A stretch of DNA of 64,000 nt, taken from positions 1 through 64,000 of the forward strand of contig JAGQLS010000007.1 of NCBI GenBank assembly GCA_020429045.1, written 5' to 3'. How positions within the stretch are numbered: position 1 is the stretch's first letter; every line of letters begins with the position of its first letter. Below, in pieces: positions 42,178-50,240 of this stretch. The position numbers and the translations under genes were made by a program. Source of the stretch: Candidatus Woesebacteria bacterium. Lineage in GTDB: Bacteria; Patescibacteriota; Microgenomatia; UBA1406; GWC2-37-13. The notes beneath the pieces are model-generated. The model was not told where the DNA came from, ran no database searches, and worked only from the letters and a program-made list of their open reading frames with translations.

Positions 42178-42858
42178 ATGTTCGGATTCATACTCGGCAC
42201 AAAATCGGTTCAAGATCAGCGCTTCAGCGAGACTGGAGATCTTACTCCTGTGACGCACATTACCACCTCACTATGTTATCTTGTCGACATAAAAACACAA
42301 GAACGCGACGGATACAATGCACTCGTTATTGGCTTTCGACAAGGCAAAAATATTGCAAAACCACAGCAAGGATTATTGAAAAAAGCGGGGATTACAACCC
42401 CGCTTCGTTTTTTTCGTGAGTTTCGACTCGACCACATCGCTCCTTTCATCGAATTCGTCGAGGAAGGCAAAAAAAGAGGAATCAAAATGAGCGAGACACA
42501 ACTTTTCATCGGTGATGAAATCAAACCCAGCATGATGTTTGCACATGGAGACGTAGTCGACGTAAGCGGCACTTCAAAAGGAAAAGGATTCCAGGGAGTC
42601 GTGCGACGCCATGGATTTGCCGGCGGCCCACGCACTCATGGTCAGTCCGATCGTGAACGTGCGCCAGGGTCTATTGGAAGCGGAACCACACCCGGTCGTG
42701 TCAAAAAAGGTATGCGTATGGCAGGGAGGATGGGTGGCAATCGTATTACTGTTCAAGGTTTGACCGTGCAAGAAGTTGCAGACGACGAAATTGTAGTAAC
42801 AGGCCTTGTAGCCGGTCACAAAGGAGCATTGTTAGAAGTCCGAAAGTCAAAAATTTAA
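42178..42858 (+). CDS. rplC: 50S ribosomal protein L3
   Basis: A 226-residue protein that binds near the 3' end of 23S rRNA and helps start 50S assembly. Conserved stretches include VTHITTSLCYLVDIKT, SGTSKGKGFQGVVRRHGFAG, GGPRTHGQSDRERAPGSIG and MRMAGRMGGNRIT. It is preceded by a long structured leader with an attenuator, and starts the run rplC-rplD-rplW-rplB. Confidence 0.97.
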   Translation: MFGFILGTKSVQDQRFSETGDLTPVTHITTSLCYLVDIKTQERDGYNALVIGFRQGKNIAKPQQGLLKKAGITTPLRFFREFRLDHIAPFIEFVEEGKKRGIKMSETQLFIGDEIKPSMMFAHGDVVDVSGTSKGKGFQGVVRRHGFAGGPRTHGQSDRERAPGSIGSGTTPGRVKKGMRMAGRMGGNRITVQGLTVQEVADDEIVVTGLVAGHKGALLEVRKSKI

Positions 42859-42906
42859 CACTTAAAGCAACCATACAAATTACCAACATCATTTTTTTAT
42901 TCAAAC

Positions 42907-43689
42907 ATGGAAGAAGAAAAAAAACAAAACAAGACGGCAACAAGCAAACAAACCACAAAGGCCAAAAGAACCGTAACATCCAATAAACCTTTACGAGTAT
43001 CACAACCAACGTCATCAACAAAGAATGAAAAAAAGGTTGCAAAGAAAAATAACCTTACCGTGTCTGTGTACAATCTTGATGGAAAAGAAACAAAAACCAT
43101 AACATTGCCACAAACAATGTTTGCAGAACCAGAAAACAAACAACTCATCGCACAGTACGTGCGCGTATATTTACACAACCAGCGCCAAGGTACGGTTTCT
43201 GCCAAAACACGATCCGAAGTTATCGGCACAACAAAAAAAGTGTACCGTCAAAAAGGCACAGGTCGTGCCCGACATGGCGCGCGCAAGGCACCAATTTTTG
43301 TAGGCGGCGGTGTGACCTTTGGTCCACGACCACGAATATTTGAAAAAGACATAAACAAAAAACAAAAGAAAAAAGCCCTTATGGTTGCTCTCAGCATGCA
43401 AGCGCGCCAACAAGCAATAAAAGTGCTCGAAGACAAGGCAATAGCCATGAAACCAAAAACCAAAACCATGGCAGCTTGTTTACAGGCGATGAACGTATCA
43501 GATAAAGCGCTGCTCGTGCTGGCTAAAGTCGAGAACAACGGCATCGTACAGTCGACGCGCAACATCCCATTTGTTGACATCATCCAGGCATCGACCATCA
43601 ACCCATATGAAGTACTCAATCACAAGCACCTTATCTTTACCGAGACAGGGCTGCAAGCATTACAAGATCATTTCACCAAAAAAGCATGA
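42907..43689 (+). CDS. rplD: 50S ribosomal protein L4 with an N-terminal Lys-rich extension
   Basis: A 260-residue protein. The first 45 residues are a Lys/Thr/Ser-rich extension not found in ordinary L4 (about 205 residues); the L4 body starts near [12 protein letters not shown] and includes [19 protein letters not shown], the extended loop that lines the exit tunnel, and [15 protein letters not shown]. In E. coli L4 represses its own operon. The ATG of rplW overlaps its stop by 4 bases, suggesting coupling. Confidence 0.96.
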   Translation: MEEEKKQNKTATSKQTTKAKRTVTSNKPLRVSQPTSSTKNEKKVAKKNNLTVSVYNLDGKETKTITLPQTMFAEPENKQLIAQYVRVYLHNQRQGTVSAKTRSEVIGTTKKVYRQKGTGRARHGARKAPIFVGGGVTFGPRPRIFEKDINKKQKKKALMVALSMQARQQAIKVLEDKAIAMKPKTKTMAACLQAMNVSDKALLVLAKVENNGIVQSTRNIPFVDIIQASTINPYEVLNHKHLIFTETGLQALQDHFTKKA

Positions 43690-43976
43690 ACATACACGAT
43701 GTCATATACAAGCCGGTTTTGACAGAAAAAACAACACAACTTGCCCAACAAGGTGTGTATACGTTTGCAGTTTCTCAAAAAGCAACCAAACACCAAGTGG
43801 CAACAGTCATTCAAACATTATATAAAGACGTTGTTGTCGACAGCGTGCGCATCATCTTTCGCAAAGGAAAGAAAAAAAGAGTGGGAAGGCGCATGGCAAC
43901 CAAGACAGAGCCAGACAAAAAGTTTGCATTAGTAAAATTATCAAAAGGAACGATAGATATATTCCCACAAGCATAA
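43686..43976 (+). CDS. rplW: 50S ribosomal protein L23
   Basis: A 96-residue protein at the tunnel exit, where it docks trigger factor and SRP. It has DVIYKPVLTEKTTQLAQQGVY at the start and RGKK-like basic loop sequence (FRKGKKKRVGRRMATKTEPDKK) of normal L23. ATGA overlap with rplD. Confidence 0.95.
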   Translation: MNIHDVIYKPVLTEKTTQLAQQGVYTFAVSQKATKHQVATVIQTLYKDVVVDSVRIIFRKGKKKRVGRRMATKTEPDKKFALVKLSKGTIDIFPQA

Positions 43977-44000
43977 ATTAGTTCGCTGATCTAAAAAAAT

Positions 44001-44765
44001 ATGAAATTATCAAAAAAACAAAAACCGACAAAGCAGCTATCATCCATCCTGAAAAAACATTCGGGGCGTGATCGAACAGGCAAAATTTCGGTTCGCCACC
44101 AGGGAAAACGACAAAAACGCATGTATCGAGAAGTAGATTTCCGCAGAAGTAAGCGAGATGTCGAAGGTACGGTGGTGCGTATTGAATACGACCCAAATCG
44201 TAATGCGAATTTGGCCCTTGTTCAATACGAAGACGGCGAAAAACGATACATCCTTCACCCACACGGGTTGAAGGTTGGTCAAACAATCGTTGCAAAGGAA
44301 CAAACAGATATTACCGTTGGCAACGCCATGGAATTACAATACATCCCCGTTGGTATCGAAGTTCATAACGTTGAACTCTATCCTGGACAAGGAGGAACCA
44401 TGACCCGCGGTGCTGGCACCTACGCTACGGTTATCGCAAGCGATGGTGCGTATGTGCACCTCAAGTTGTCCTCTGGCGAAATTCGTAAATTTCACCAGCA
44501 CTGTTTTGCAACCATAGGGAGAGTTGGCAATATTGAACACAAAGATCGTGTTATTGGTAAAGCAGGTCGTAAACGCCTGATGGGTATTCGCCCTTCGGTG
44601 CGCGGTACTGCTCAACACCCCGATTCTCACCCGCACGGCGGAGGAGAGGGTCGATCTGGCGAAGGTATGCACCCCAAAACGCCATGGGGAAAGTCAGCTC
44701 GTGGTACACGCACACGATCAAAGAAAAAATGGAGTCAATCGTTAATTGTTAAGCGTAGAAAGTAA
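44001..44765 (+). CDS. rplB: 50S ribosomal protein L2
   Basis: A 254-residue protein at the peptidyl-transferase centre. It shows ISVRHQGKRQKRMYREVDF, EYDPNRNANLALVQYEDGE, GQGGTMTRGAGTYATVIA and HPHGGGEGRSGEG with the conserved His. It is about 20 residues shorter than E. coli L2, mostly at the N-terminus. rpsS, which normally follows, is absent here and replaced by a hairpin-containing gap. Confidence 0.97.
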   Translation: MKLSKKQKPTKQLSSILKKHSGRDRTGKISVRHQGKRQKRMYREVDFRRSKRDVEGTVVRIEYDPNRNANLALVQYEDGEKRYILHPHGLKVGQTIVAKEQTDITVGNAMELQYIPVGIEVHNVELYPGQGGTMTRGAGTYATVIASDGAYVHLKLSSGEIRKFHQHCFATIGRVGNIEHKDRVIGKAGRKRLMGIRPSVRGTAQHPDSHPHGGGEGRSGEGMHPKTPWGKSARGTRTRSKKKWSQSLIVKRRK

Positions 44766-44797
44766 TAGTGAACCAGTACGAAAGTACGGTTCACTAT
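44765..44797 (+). other. Strong GNRA-capped hairpin after rplB
   Basis: ATAGTGAACC (44765-44774), bulged A, GTAC, tetraloop GAAA (44780-44783), GTAC, GGTTCACTAT (44788-44797): a 14-bp stem with one bulge. No T-tract follows. It lies where rpsS would normally be and could stabilise mRNA ends or bind a ribosomal protein. The rest of the gap to rplV (44798-44903) is AT-rich without features. Confidence 0.55.
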
Positions 44798-44903
44798 AAT
44801 AGTAAACCGTTTAAGGTTTGCATTATATAAAGAATAAAATTTAAATATCATTAATATATATCACTGTATCTGTTTATTAAGTTAAAACTGGTTTATCTAT
44901 AAT

Positions 44904-45290
44904 ATGGAATCAACAACCTATATAAAAAATGTGAAAATGTCTCCAAAAAAGATGCGTTTCATGCTTGACGCCATAAAGAAAATGAAACCGGCAGAAGCAT
45001 TGGACTATCTGTATTACTCGACAAATAAGCAATCGGTGTTGTATTATTCAGCAATCAAATCGGCTATCAGCAACGCGACAGCGACTTTAAAAGTCGATCC
45101 AAATATGCTAAAATTCAAGTTTTTGACAATAGAAGAAGGCAGAAAATTGAAACGCTATCGAGCAGGATCGCGCGGAGGAGCAAAACCACGCACGCGGTCA
45201 TATTCGCACATCAAGATTGTGCTTGTCCAAGAAAAGCAGACACCTGCTTCATCTGTTAAAAAAGAGACCAAAAAAGAAGCCAACAACTAA
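44904..45290 (+). CDS. rplV: 50S ribosomal protein L22, apparently with a frameshifted tail
   Basis: A 128-residue protein. The L22 core is intact: MSPKKMRFMLDAIKKMK-like start, YYSAIKSAISNATATL, and RGGAKPRTRSYSHIKIVL of the tunnel-lining hairpin. After residue 110 a Lys-rich tail ends at TAA. In the +1 frame from the A6 run at 45258-45263 the tail would continue as KKRPKKKPTTKKSPASSKKS to TAA 45339, which looks more like the Lys/Ala/Ser tails of related proteins. A one-base insertion or a sequencing error may have shortened it. Confidence 0.93.
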   Translation: MESTTYIKNVKMSPKKMRFMLDAIKKMKPAEALDYLYYSTNKQSVLYYSAIKSAISNATATLKVDPNMLKFKFLTIEEGRKLKRYRAGSRGGAKPRTRSYSHIKIVLVQEKQTPASSVKKETKKEANN

Positions 45291-45375
45291 AAAGTCACCA
45301 GCATCATCAAAAAAGAGTATAAAACGCGTTACGTCATAACTATCAATTTATTATTAATTTGTAATTAAAATAAGA

Positions 45376-46032
45376 ATGGGCCAAAAAGTTAATCCACACG
45401 GTTTACGACTCGGAATCATTTATGATTGGTCATCGCGATGGTTTTTTTCTGACAAAAGAAAGTTTAGAAATGCCATCATCCAGGACAAAGAGATTCGCGA
45501 CGAGTTGATGAAAAAATATAGCTATTCGGGCATTACCGAAGTAAATATCGAACGAGCGATAAAAAAACTCACCGTAACAATCTACTCAGTCAAGCCGGGA
45601 ATGATTATCGGTCGTGGAGGAAAAGGATTGGAAGATGTGAAAAAAATCATTGTTTCAAAATTGTATGCTAATGCAAAAAAAGGAAGCAAGCAAGATATCA
45701 AAATTGATATTAAAATCGAGCCCGTGAAGAAACCGTATTCTAACGCTCATTATGTGGCACAGACCATTGCAGAAAAGCTGGTGAGGAGTTTCCCCCACCG
45801 TTCGACGGTACATGGCGCTATGAACAGAGTTATGGAGGCTGGCAACAGGGGAGTAAAAGTGCAGCTGAGCGGCAGAATAGCAGGAGCCGAAATTTCACGA
45901 AGAGAAAAATATTTCCAAGGCACGATCCCAACATCAACCATCCGTGAGGATGTCGATTACGCTTCATATCCGGCTCTAACCAAATCAGGATATGTTGGTG
46001 TGAAGGTGTGGATTTGTAAAAATAATAGTTAA
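45376..46032 (+). CDS. rpsC: 30S ribosomal protein S3
   Basis: A 218-residue protein at the mRNA entry site. MGQKVNPHGLRLG at the start, a KH domain with GMIIGRGGKGLEDVKK, and the C-terminal domain GVKVQLSGRIAGAEISRREK are all typical. Normal length. Spaced 85 bases after the short L22 frame. Confidence 0.97.
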   Translation: MGQKVNPHGLRLGIIYDWSSRWFFSDKRKFRNAIIQDKEIRDELMKKYSYSGITEVNIERAIKKLTVTIYSVKPGMIIGRGGKGLEDVKKIIVSKLYANAKKGSKQDIKIDIKIEPVKKPYSNAHYVAQTIAEKLVRSFPHRSTVHGAMNRVMEAGNRGVKVQLSGRIAGAEISRREKYFQGTIPTSTIREDVDYASYPALTKSGYVGVKVWICKNNS

Positions 46033-46104
46033 AAAGTTTTTTATTTATATTTGAATCATTTAATTTTATAGACGTTACGAACGTTATAATCCATTAATCA
46101 ATCC

Positions 46105-46512
46105 ATGTTAGCACCAAAAAGACAAAAATATCGAAAACAATTCAGGGGAACCTGGAAAAAAATCGCCACAAAAGGCGATAAACTCAACCATGGTTCCTAT
46201 GGTCTCAAAACAGTAGAACCAGGCTGGATCAAAGATCGTCAAATTGAGTCGTGTCGCGTAGTCATGGCACGTGCAACACGCAAGATGGGTAAATTCTGGA
46301 TTCGAATTTTTCCAGACAAACCCTATTCCAAGAAGCCACCAGAAGTCACTATGGGTGCCGGAAAAGGAGATGTCGCCTATTTTGTCGCATCTGTTTCTCC
46401 GGGACGCGTATTGTTTGAAATTGACGGACTCGACGATGTGACCTCCAAGCATGTGCTCAAAGTACTTGCTTCGAAGTTGCCAGTGAAAACGAGCGTAGTT
46501 ACCAAATCGTAA
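46105..46512 (+). CDS. rplP: 50S ribosomal protein L16
   Basis: A 135-residue protein near the A site. It begins MLAPKRQKYRKQFRGTWKK, followed by SYGLKTVEPGWIKDRQIESCR and GAGKGDVAYFVASVSPGRVLFEI. All are L16 signatures, with normal length. rpmC follows after 7 bases. Confidence 0.97.
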   Translation: MLAPKRQKYRKQFRGTWKKIATKGDKLNHGSYGLKTVEPGWIKDRQIESCRVVMARATRKMGKFWIRIFPDKPYSKKPPEVTMGAGKGDVAYFVASVSPGRVLFEIDGLDDVTSKHVLKVLASKLPVKTSVVTKS

Positions 46513-46519
46513 ACCAAGC

Positions 46520-46735
46520 ATGAAAAAACAAACACAAACATTACTCGGCAAAGAAATGAAAGAGTTGCGAAAGGAAGTTGCAACTTTACGCGAAGAGTTG
46601 ACTCGATTGCAGATTGAGAAGCACGTCAAACCAGAAAAAGACACAAACATAACGAGTAAGAAAAGAAAACAACTCGCCTATTTGTTGACAATTATACGAC
46701 AAAAAGAATTATCAGATTCACAAAAACAATCATGA
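46520..46735 (+). CDS. rpmC: 50S ribosomal protein L29
   Basis: A 71-residue helical protein near the tunnel exit: KEMKELRKEVATLREELTRLQ and KKRKQLAYLLTIIRQKEL form the two-helix L29 pattern. Its TGA overlaps the rpsQ ATG by 4 bases. Confidence 0.93.
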   Translation: MKKQTQTLLGKEMKELRKEVATLREELTRLQIEKHVKPEKDTNITSKKRKQLAYLLTIIRQKELSDSQKQS

Positions 46736-46977
46736 CAAAACGACTAATCGGAACCGTTGTTTCGACAAAAATGAAAGACACAATTGTTGTTGCCGTTGAG
46801 CGGAAGTATCGCCATCCTTTGTTTCGCAAGGTGGTCAAAGTGACAAAGCGATTCAAGGCACACAACACTATGGAAGGTATAAAAGAAGGCGACGTTGTCG
46901 AATTTGCAGAAACACGACCCATTTCAAAGAACAAACAATTTATAGTTATCAAAAAAATAGAATCAAAAGAGGCGTAA
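46732..46977 (+). CDS. rpsQ: 30S ribosomal protein S17
   Basis: An 81-residue OB-fold protein. GTVVSTKMKDTIVVAVERKYRHPLFRKVVK and EGDVVEFAETRPISKNKQF are the S17 core. ATGA overlap with rpmC implies coupled translation. Confidence 0.96.
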   Translation: MTKRLIGTVVSTKMKDTIVVAVERKYRHPLFRKVVKVTKRFKAHNTMEGIKEGDVVEFAETRPISKNKQFIVIKKIESKEA

Positions 46978-47032
46978 TCAGTACAGTACAAAGGAGAACG
47001 TCATTTCATTGTCAAAATCATTATAACCATCT

Positions 47033-47407
47033 ATGTTACAGTTACGATCAATGCTGAATGTTGCCGACAACACCGGCGCAAAGAAAGTTCAGGTCATTGG
47101 CATACCAAAAAAGGGAAATAGAAAGTACGCTTACTTAGGCGAAATCATTACCGGCGTGGTTAAACAGGCGTTGCCGTATGGACAGGTCAAATCAAGCGAA
47201 ATTGTAAAAGCGGTTATTGTTCGCACCAGAAAAGAAACCAGAAGAAAAGATGGTAGTTATATCCGTTTCGACGAAAACGCGTGCGTTATTCTCGAAGGCC
47301 CAAGTTCTCAAGAACCAAAAGGCACGCGCGTATTTGGACCAATCGGGAAAGAGATAAAAGACAGCGGATTCAATAAAATTGCGAGTTTAGCATCAGAGGT
47401 ATATTAA
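47033..47407 (+). CDS. rplN: 50S ribosomal protein L14
   Basis: A 124-residue protein on the subunit interface. MLQLRSMLNVADNTGAKKVQ, VIVRTRKETRRKDGSYIRFDENA and GTRVFGPIGKE are diagnostic. Normal length. An AAAGGAG motif lies in the preceding gap but is about 36 bases from the ATG, too far to be a ribosome-binding site. Confidence 0.97.
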   Translation: MLQLRSMLNVADNTGAKKVQVIGIPKKGNRKYAYLGEIITGVVKQALPYGQVKSSEIVKAVIVRTRKETRRKDGSYIRFDENACVILEGPSSQEPKGTRVFGPIGKEIKDSGFNKIASLASEVY

Positions 47408-47429
47408 AATCGTTACATCATTTATCATC

Positions 47430-47738
47430 ATGAAAATAAAAATTGGAGACACCGTCCGCGTCATCGTAGGAAAAGATAACGGCCGTGAAGGTAAAGTGGT
47501 ACGCATATATCGCAAAATGGGAAAAGTATTGGTCGAAAATATAAACATGTTCAAAAAACATATGCAAAAGAGCGAACAATACCCCCAAGGAGGTATTGTC
47601 GATGTACCACGACCATTGTCGATTTCCAATGTGATGCTGGTTTGTCCAAAATGCAAAAAACCAACACGTGTCGGATATGTACGCGAAGATGGTAAACGAT
47701 CCCGTCTATGTAAAGTATGCAAAAAACAATTTTCATAA
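47430..47738 (+). CDS. rplX: 50S ribosomal protein L24
   Basis: A 102-residue protein needed early in 50S assembly. The KOW motif is IGDTVRVIVGKDNGREGKVV. The C-terminus has CPKCKKPTRVGYVREDG and LCKVCKKQF, a four-cysteine zinc-ribbon-like arrangement seen in many bacterial L24 proteins. Confidence 0.96.
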   Translation: MKIKIGDTVRVIVGKDNGREGKVVRIYRKMGKVLVENINMFKKHMQKSEQYPQGGIVDVPRPLSISNVMLVCPKCKKPTRVGYVREDGKRSRLCKVCKKQFS

Positions 47739-47744
47739 AACACC

Positions 47745-48284
47745 ATGTCAACATTTCAAAAGCAATTTAATACATCGGTAAAGAAAGAACTCATGAAGGA
47801 TCTTGGCATCAAGAATCCACTTGCTGTGCCTACGTTTACAAAAATTGTTGTGAATATAGGAGTAGGCGAGTCGGTACAAAACAAAAAGGCGGTAGATCGC
47901 GTACGAGAACAACTTGAACAAATGACCGGACAAAAAGCAATGGTCACCCTGGCTCGTAAATCTATTTCGTCTTTTAAGATCCGTAAGGGGTTTCCGATCG
48001 GAGCCAAAGTAACATTACGGGGAAAACGTATGTATGATTTTCTTGATAAACTCATCCATGTTGTGTTACCACGTTTACGTGATTTTAGAGGTATTTCTGA
48101 AAAATCGATTGATCAGCATGGCAATCTCAATCTTGGCTTTACTGAGCAGACTATTTTTCCAGAAATCGAATATGACAAAATCGACAAGTTACGCGGTCTT
48201 GAGATAACCATTGTTACTTCGACTCGGAGTCGCGAACATGGTGTAGCATTATTTAAAAAATTACAGATTCCCTTTATTTCATAA
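47745..48284 (+). CDS. rplE: 50S ribosomal protein L5
   Basis: A 179-residue 5S rRNA-binding protein. [55 protein letters not shown] and [21 protein letters not shown] are conserved. Normal length; 6 bases after rplX. Confidence 0.97.
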   Translation: MSTFQKQFNTSVKKELMKDLGIKNPLAVPTFTKIVVNIGVGESVQNKKAVDRVREQLEQMTGQKAMVTLARKSISSFKIRKGFPIGAKVTLRGKRMYDFLDKLIHVVLPRLRDFRGISEKSIDQHGNLNLGFTEQTIFPEIEYDKIDKLRGLEITIVTSTRSREHGVALFKKLQIPFIS

Positions 48285-48298
48285 ATTACATTTCGATC

Positions 48299-48484
48299 AT
48301 GTCAAAAACATCTGATAAAGTAAAATTCGATAAAAAACAAAAGTTTGACGTACGACACGTAAATCGTTGTTCGATATGCGGTAGATCACGAGGCTATTAT
48401 CGAAGGTTTGGACTTTGTAGGCTTTGTTTAAGAAAAGAAGCTCTCAAAGGCAACATTCCGGGATTAAAAAAAATTTCTTGGTAA
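48299..48484 (+). CDS. rpsN: 30S ribosomal protein S14, zinc-binding type
   Basis: A 61-residue protein of the short, zinc-binding class: [23 protein letters not shown] supplies two C-x2-C pairs, and the end [13 protein letters not shown] is the usual S14 C-terminus. rpsS follows after 4 bases, an unusual neighbour. Confidence 0.96.
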   Translation: MSKTSDKVKFDKKQKFDVRHVNRCSICGRSRGYYRRFGLCRLCLRKEALKGNIPGLKKISW

Positions 48485-48488
48485 CACT

Positions 48489-48773
48489 ATGACACGTTCA
48501 GCAAAAAAAGGACCATACATTGATGAAAAATTGCACCAAAAAGTGCTCAATCAAAAGGAAAGCGGCGATCGTAAGCCGATAAAAACATGGGCACGAGGTT
48601 CACAAATCCATCCCGATTATGTTGGTCATCGTATCGCGGTACACAACGGACGCAAACACATTGAAGTGTATATAAGCGAGGGAATGGTAGGAAAATATCT
48701 TGGCGAGTTTGCGCCGACTAGAACATTCAAAGGCCATGGTCGGGTTACTAAACGTACGGCAGAAAAGACGTGA
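48489..48773 (+). CDS. rpsS: 30S ribosomal protein S19, at a non-standard position
   Basis: A 94-residue protein of the 30S head: [45 protein letters not shown] and [13 protein letters not shown] are the S19 signature. It is normally between rplB and rplV; here it lies between rpsN and rpsH. The sequence looks normal, so this is a rearrangement and not a degenerate copy. Confidence 0.97.
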   Translation: MTRSAKKGPYIDEKLHQKVLNQKESGDRKPIKTWARGSQIHPDYVGHRIAVHNGRKHIEVYISEGMVGKYLGEFAPTRTFKGHGRVTKRTAEKT

Positions 48774-48796
48774 TATAATTTCAATTTATTTATAGT

Positions 48797-49180
48797 ATGT
48801 CAGTTATAGATCTTATTATACGAATCAAAAACGGTTATCTTGCTCGGCGAGACTCAGTTGAAACGCCCTATTCTAATTTTCGCGGGAGCGTATTACAAAA
48901 ACTGAAAGCCCTCGGGTATGTCGCAGATTACGAAGTCAGCGGCGAAAAAAATAAAAAGCATGCCACCATAACCCTAAAGTACGACAACGGCATGCCAGCA
49001 TTCACCGATGTCAAGATTTTTTCCACACCAGGTAGACGTTGGTATATAAAACACGAGGATGTTAAAAGCGTATTGGGAGGGCTTGGACACGCAATTATTT
49101 CCACGTCAAAGGGCATAAAGACTGACAGAGAAGCACGCAAAGAGCTATTGGGTGGAGAATTATTATTTCATATTTGGTAA
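48797..49180 (+). CDS. rpsH: 30S ribosomal protein S8
   Basis: A 127-residue protein that binds the central 16S rRNA domain and in E. coli represses the spc operon. DLIIRIKNGYLARRDSVETP at the start and ISTSKGIKTDREARKE at the end are typical; the final GGELLFHIW is the usual G-G-x-x-L-x-x-V/I-W terminus. Confidence 0.96.
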   Translation: MSVIDLIIRIKNGYLARRDSVETPYSNFRGSVLQKLKALGYVADYEVSGEKNKKHATITLKYDNGMPAFTDVKIFSTPGRRWYIKHEDVKSVLGGLGHAIISTSKGIKTDREARKELLGGELLFHIW

Positions 49181-49182
49181 GT

Positions 49183-49722
49183 ATGTCAAAAGTTGGACAA
49201 AAGCCAATTTCTATTATCGAAGGCACGGAAATAACGATCGATGTAGATCGCGTGCTTGTCAAAGGTCCAAAGGGCGAATTATCCTATGATATTCCCCGCG
49301 AACTTGATGTGCAAAAACAAGAAAACACTATTATCATTGCAAGAAAACGAGAAACAAAACGCCACAAATCGTTGCACGGTTTGTTCAGAAGTCTGATCGC
49401 CAATGCGCTGCACGGTGTCACCAAAGGATGGTCGAAACGACTCGAAATTGTAGGTACCGGTTACAATGTAAAAATGCAAGGAAAAGACCTGGCTTTTAAA
49501 TTAGGATTTTCACACCCCGTTGTTTTTAAAGAGATTGAGGGTTTGCAATATACGACTGAAGGAAACAATATTTGCATGATAACCGGCGCAGACAAGCAAT
49601 TAGTTGGAGAAATTGCTCAACAAATAAAGATGATTCGGAAACCAGATCCATACAAAGGAAAAGGAATTCGATACGAAGGCGAGTATATCAAACTCAAGCC
49701 AGGAAAGAAGGCAAAGGTATAA
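49183..49722 (+). CDS. rplF: 50S ribosomal protein L6
   Basis: A 179-residue protein at the factor-binding region. SKVGQKPISIIEGTEITID at the start, HGLFRSLIANALHGVTKGW in the middle, and KPDPYKGKGIRYEGEYIKLK near the end. ATG 49183 was preferred over the upstream TTG at 49174, which overlaps rpsH and adds three residues not found in L6. Confidence 0.96.
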   Translation: MSKVGQKPISIIEGTEITIDVDRVLVKGPKGELSYDIPRELDVQKQENTIIIARKRETKRHKSLHGLFRSLIANALHGVTKGWSKRLEIVGTGYNVKMQGKDLAFKLGFSHPVVFKEIEGLQYTTEGNNICMITGADKQLVGEIAQQIKMIRKPDPYKGKGIRYEGEYIKLKPGKKAKV

Positions 49723-49872
49723 ATTAGATAATTAGTTAATTAGATATTAGATGTTAGGAAAAAGTCAAAAAGCCTATAAAGTCAAAAGTCTATAAAGTTA
49801 TAACTTGAAACTTATACCTAGTCCGTACGTTACACGCCCTCAAGTTATAAGATATACGTTACAAAACATTCT
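49723..49872 (+). other. AT-rich spacer with short direct repeats before rplR
   Basis: A 150-base gap inside an otherwise tight operon. It contains imperfect direct repeats (CTATAAAGTCAAAAG / CTATAAAGTTATAAC; TACGTTACAC / TACGTTACAA) and a start similar to sequence at 31088. I see no promoter, hairpin or frame I would call. Confidence 0.4.
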
Positions 49873-50220
49873 ATGAAAGATATTATCAAAAGACGAAAAA
49901 AAAGAGCACGCAGAACACGTTCCAAAATCTGTGGCACTGCACAAAAACCACGATTGAGCGTATTTCGTTCAAACAGGTTTACGTACGTGCAAGCTATTGA
50001 CGATGTGGCAAGAAAGACGATTTTCGCGTTTGGCAGCAAAACATCGAAAGAGCAAAAAGGTACGAAGACAGAGATTGCTATGCGCATAGGCGAAGAAGCA
50101 GGAGCATTACTCAAGAAAAAGAAAATTACATCAGTTATATTTGACCGAGGTCCATACCTATATAATGGCAGAGTCAAAGCTGTTGCCGAAGGTTTGAGAA
50201 AAGCAGGGATAAACGTTTAA
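49873..50220 (+). CDS. rplR: 50S ribosomal protein L18
   Basis: A 115-residue 5S rRNA-binding protein. KPRLSVFRSNRFTYVQAIDD, ASKTSKEQKG-like loop, MRIGEEAGALLKKKKITSVIFDRG and GRVKAVAEGLRKAGINV are conserved. Normal length. Confidence 0.96.
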   Translation: MKDIIKRRKKRARRTRSKICGTAQKPRLSVFRSNRFTYVQAIDDVARKTIFAFGSKTSKEQKGTKTEIAMRIGEEAGALLKKKKITSVIFDRGPYLYNGRVKAVAEGLRKAGINV

Positions 50221-50240
50221 TTATTATTTTATTTTTCATC

